8,893 nucleotides of DNA. Source: CAZOOR01 sp964581505. Its GTDB lineage: Bacteria > Bacteroidota > Ignavibacteria > Kapaibacteriales > UBA2268. Made by a program: the position numbers and the translations under genes. The stretch spans positions 1-8,893 of the forward strand of contig CAZOOR010000080.1 in the NCBI GenBank assembly GCA_964581505.1, given 5' to 3'. The notes beneath the pieces are model-generated. The model ran no database searches and was not told where the DNA came from. It saw only the letters and a program-made list of their open reading frames with translations. Position 1 is the first letter of the stretch; each line of letters begins with the position of its first letter. This document shows positions 7,701 to 8,893 of this stretch, in pieces.

Positions 7701-8239
7701 TTGTATATCAAGTCTGCACTAATTTCCCGGGGGCAGGTGCATTAACCGATGCTTTTGTCCAAAAATTATCAAAAGACAATCTTACCACCGAATTGGAGCG
7801 GATAAGTCTGGAGAGTTTCAACGGAATTATTAATGCTCGTGGTATTGATATTGATACGCGTGATAAAAATATATGGGTTACGAGCTTCACAGGTGATATT
7901 TACAAAATAGCCGGTTTCGAAACAGTCGTTTCCGTGGACGAGGAAAGCCAAAAAATTGTTGAGAACAATCACTATATAGACACAAAAATTTATCCTAATC
8001 CGGCTAGTGAGTTTGCCTCTGTTTCTTTCAAGCTAAATGATAATGGTGGCAATGTTCGTTTGGAGCTTTATGATTTAATGGGACGGAGAATTTCGACTGT
8101 GTATAATAAGACACTTGCTAAGGGCGATGCCAAATTGATTCAAATTGAGACAAACGAATTACAACAAGGAATTTATAACTTGGTTTTTGTTCTGAATGGA
8201 CATAATATATTGACACGACAAATAATGATTGTCAAATAG
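4781..8239 (+). CDS. Secreted T9SS cargo: sortilin/BNR-like propeller, Ig-like domain, NHL-like region, sorting domain
   Basis: The protein has 1152 residues from ATG 4781. This start is preferred over 4733 because it opens directly into a signal peptide (MRQLSLIVFLIIAS, cut near AFG/E, residue 20); a weak GAGGG lies 5 bases upstream. Residues about 75-710 carry repeated Asp-boxes of the S/T-x-D-x-G-x-x-W type (KTTNGGAKW 113, KTTDAGKTW 167, RSTDAGKTW 212, KTTNTGKYW 300, KSTDLGDSW 395, VTKDFGEKW 571, KTTDFGKHW 619, ASFDGGKSW 662), typical of Vps10/sortilin-like or GH74-like propellers, closing with ATFGRSIWEV (702-711). An Ig-like domain (about 717-805, SPFGGEIYTATTRQRINW, with its own LSLDNGKSW) follows. 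About 810-1048 resembles an NHL/SMP-30-type propeller. Residues 1063-1152 are a T9SS type A sorting domain (KIYPNPAS, LELYDLMGRR, QGIYNLVF). It is probably a surface or secreted binding protein or glycan-active enzyme; no catalytic pair can be named, and the ligand is unknown. Confidence 0.9.
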   Translation: MRQLSLIVFLIIASINIAFGEDFVDNPKRRFEEFKKERAYPFNIIPTDAGKKAYRQLDLMFHEKNSKELMLAQQPEWKCIGPFNIGGRIKSIVIHPTNPDIVYIGAAAGGIWKTTNGGAKWEPIFDFENSIAFGALAMDPENPDIIYAGTGEAVSGGTVYLGTGMYKTTDAGKTWNLTGLTVLGAFSKICIHPKNNKLIFAGGIKRAGGLYRSTDAGKTWDRVFSKPVTDVTINPKNEMELLIGVSGEGVYWSGNGGQNWEKRITNMESGIGRVSVQIAPTEPNIAYALVETNKLGHIYKTTNTGKYWGRIHTGQPSFFNNQGFYDNYLAVYPADSKIVFASGIDIWRTKNGMSFGNLTNGYTQNAKAHVDQHCIAFSPSNPNIVYAGNDGGMYKSTDLGDSWTKINTNLQVTQFYSIDIDKRVENMTAGGTQDNGTQSNLTNPNWKIIAGGDGFRVAFDKKNPDIMYGASTPSGRIVPFRLNLKTHKFRYLSKELNVNDGVWDPPIEVHPTIEDIVMHGRKDFYVSYSKGDFWTKFNTGFRTKGRYTAIGISPANEETFYVGTSDGNVLVTKDFGEKWENVTTNGLVNRWVKDFVCSEKEAGTAFVVYSGFGTPHVFKTTDFGKHWISISNGLPDIPVNSIALYPSDDNMIFIGTDIAVFASFDGGKSWFPYGNKLPHSPITDVKFNRYVAGDFYYLRAATFGRSIWEVPVTKVSITSPEINSPFGGEIYTATTRQRINWYGFKEPVKVELSLDNGKSWNVLASKVVGTSLNWKIPTRPSHNARIRVSSEVDATQIRTSHTFTILQIAKGAILRAGGVNYVPYGIVWDGKDGLWSTSFYGKTIAKLNTTTLMKEKEFYTDGDSLFTDIAMDRKKGLLYIHKIISTTNGGGRIYVYDTTGKKIKSYPSPAKKYPTGIEFVDGKLIVGDRDLKDEWDKKNFYLVNPETGKEENKVVNSCQLRYGPRCIAYDRNKFVYQVCTNFPGAGALTDAFVQKLSKDNLTTELERISLESFNGIINARGIDIDTRDKNIWVTSFTGDIYKIAGFETVVSVDEESQKIVENNHYIDTKIYPNPASEFASVSFKLNDNGGNVRLELYDLMGRRISTVYNKTLAKGDAKLIQIETNELQQGIYNLVFVLNGHNILTRQIMIVK

Positions 8240-8266
8240 AGATTTGAGGTATTAGTCGATATAAAT

Positions 8267-8299
8267 TAAAGAGGCTGTTCGCAAAGAACAGCCTCTTTA
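8267..8299. terminator. Bidirectional rho-independent-like terminator
   Basis: A perfect 14-bp stem (8267-8280 with 8286-8299, core GAGGCTGTTC/GAACAGCCTC) closes a GCAAA loop. A-rich and T-rich ends flank it, giving a short T run on either strand. It lies 28 bases after the propeller gene stop and 52 bases after the stop of the convergent DUF4332 gene, so it can end transcription from both sides. The stem is seen directly; termination is inferred. Confidence 0.85.
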
Positions 8300-8350
8300 T
8301 TAATATTCAAATTGTGTCCGATTTATTATGGACAATAAGAATAAGAAATA

Positions 8351-8755
8351 TTAATGAGTAACTACCTTAGGTAATTCTTTTGCCTGAGCAATCCAATCCT
8401 CAACCTGTGAGAGAGCGGGAGTTTTGCGGACAAGAGATTTCTCATTATTAATTTCTTCCATCTTTGCTTGAAGATTGGCGGCATTTCTATGAGCCAATTC
8501 CGGTACAGAGTCCACGCCTGCAAATTCCAATAGGTCGGCATATTGAGTGCTGACACCTTTAATTCTTGCTAAATCGGCACGGTTTACCCATTCGAGAATT
8601 AATTTTTCGCTAACACCTGTTTTTTCCGCCATATCTTTGCGTGCCTTTTTGCTGGCACATATTTCCAATAGATTTTCAATAGTTGTAACACCCGCGTCTT
8701 TTAATTTTTGCGAGTAAACATCTCCAATTCCTTCTATATCGGATAGTTTCGCCAT
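8351..8755 (-). CDS. DUF4332 helix-hairpin-helix protein
   Basis: This 134-residue soluble protein has two helix-hairpin-helix-like units: LSDIEGIGDVYSQKLKDAGV (4-23) and LARIKGVSTQYADLLEFAGV (62-81), each followed by a helix (TIENLLEIC and SVPELAHR). Between them lies AEKTGVSEKLILEWVNRADL (43-62), typical of the DUF4332 family, and the tail VEDWIAQAKELPKVV (118-132) is also family-like. The units resemble the GxGxxxAxxLxxAG hairpins of DNA-binding proteins, so a nucleic-acid-related role is possible but unproven; the family has no settled function. Length agrees with a complete protein. The ATG at 8755 is supported by AGGAG seven bases upstream. It has no operon partner in the window; the downstream neighbour is convergent. 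Function is not assigned. Confidence 0.85.
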   Translation of the reverse strand: MAKLSDIEGIGDVYSQKLKDAGVTTIENLLEICASKKARKDMAEKTGVSEKLILEWVNRADLARIKGVSTQYADLLEFAGVDSVPELAHRNAANLQAKMEEINNEKSLVRKTPALSQVEDWIAQAKELPKVVTH

Positions 8756-8893
8756 TTTATATCTCCTAAAATATATTAATAAAAAAAGTTAAAAATTCTA
8801 AAAATTCTATTTTTTTTTGTTTACACAATTAATCTGTATTTGCAATATACTATTTTTTAAGAATAATTAAAAGTATTTTATATATTTCTTAAT
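8756..8893. other. AT-rich region upstream of the DUF4332 gene
   Basis: This 138-base stretch contains homopolymer A and T runs, including a nine-T run near 8810-8818, and no reading frame of note. It presumably carries the promoter of the DUF4332 gene, but no -7 TAnnTTTG box or sigma-70 pair was found on the minus strand that can be defended. No RNA gene or repeat is seen. Confidence 0.5.
8762..8766 (-). promoter_or_regulatory. Ribosome binding site of the DUF4332 gene
   Basis: On the minus strand GGAGA lies within TTTAGGAGAT, with the AGGAG core seven bases before the ATG at 8755. The position and strength support that start codon. Confidence 0.65.

Noticed and set aside
8312..8338. TTGTGTCC ... 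GGACAATAA inverted repeat after the terminator
   Set aside because: The stem is broken by an unpaired G and has only short matched arms; likely chance in AT-rich DNA.
1..8893. CRISPR array, tRNA, rRNA, transposase or phage genes
   Set aside because: Looked for on both strands; no spaced direct repeats, cloverleaf, rRNA-like segment or recombinase motif was seen.

Overview
The window looks like an AT-rich genome of the Bacteroidota/Chlorobi superphylum, possibly Ignavibacteria or Candidatus Kapabacteria. The main clue is that two separate genes end in type IX secretion system (T9SS) type A sorting domains, with the YPNP motif, an IYDxLG or LYDLMG strand and a final basic hydrophobic strand. 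A DUF4332 helix-hairpin-helix protein and a near-Bacteroidota-type promoter sequence fit this. The phylum-level call is fairly safe; the finer placement is a guess from memory of similar sorting domains.

Layout: (1) Bases 1-287 hold the 3' end of a T9SS cargo gene whose sorting domain contains GC-rich palindromes in an otherwise AT-rich region. (2) Bases 303-389 hold a very short reading frame behind a strong ribosome binding site, looking like the surviving start of an exported-protein gene. (3) On the minus strand, about 4631/4727 down to 416, lies a three-gene operon: a SAM-dependent methyltransferase with a degenerate Trm112-like N-terminus, a GT-C (ArnT/PMT-like) membrane glycosyltransferase whose start overlaps the methyltransferase stop by 8 bases, and an MscS-family mechanosensitive channel with a signal peptide and periplasmic domain. 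(4) Divergent from the operon, 4781-8239 encodes a secreted multidomain protein: a sortilin/BNR-like Asp-box beta-propeller, an Ig-like domain, a probable second NHL-like propeller and a T9SS sorting domain. (5) A perfect 14-bp hairpin (8267-8299) serves as terminator between this gene and the convergent DUF4332 gene (8351-8755, minus). (6) The last 138 bases are very AT-rich and hold only the leader of the DUF4332 gene.

How the genes may work together: the operon is an envelope module. The glycosyltransferase probably moves a sugar from a polyprenyl-phosphate carrier to a lipid, glycan or protein on the outer face of the inner membrane, the methyltransferase may modify a precursor, and the channel protects the membrane. 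The flanking T9SS cargo genes encode surface or secreted proteins; whether the operon modifies them is speculation. No mobile element, CRISPR array, tRNA or rRNA was found. No clear previously undescribed system is demonstrable. The oddest items are the palindromes inside the sorting domain, the truncated reading frame, and the methyltransferase that has lost the usual zinc cysteines of its N-terminal domain.
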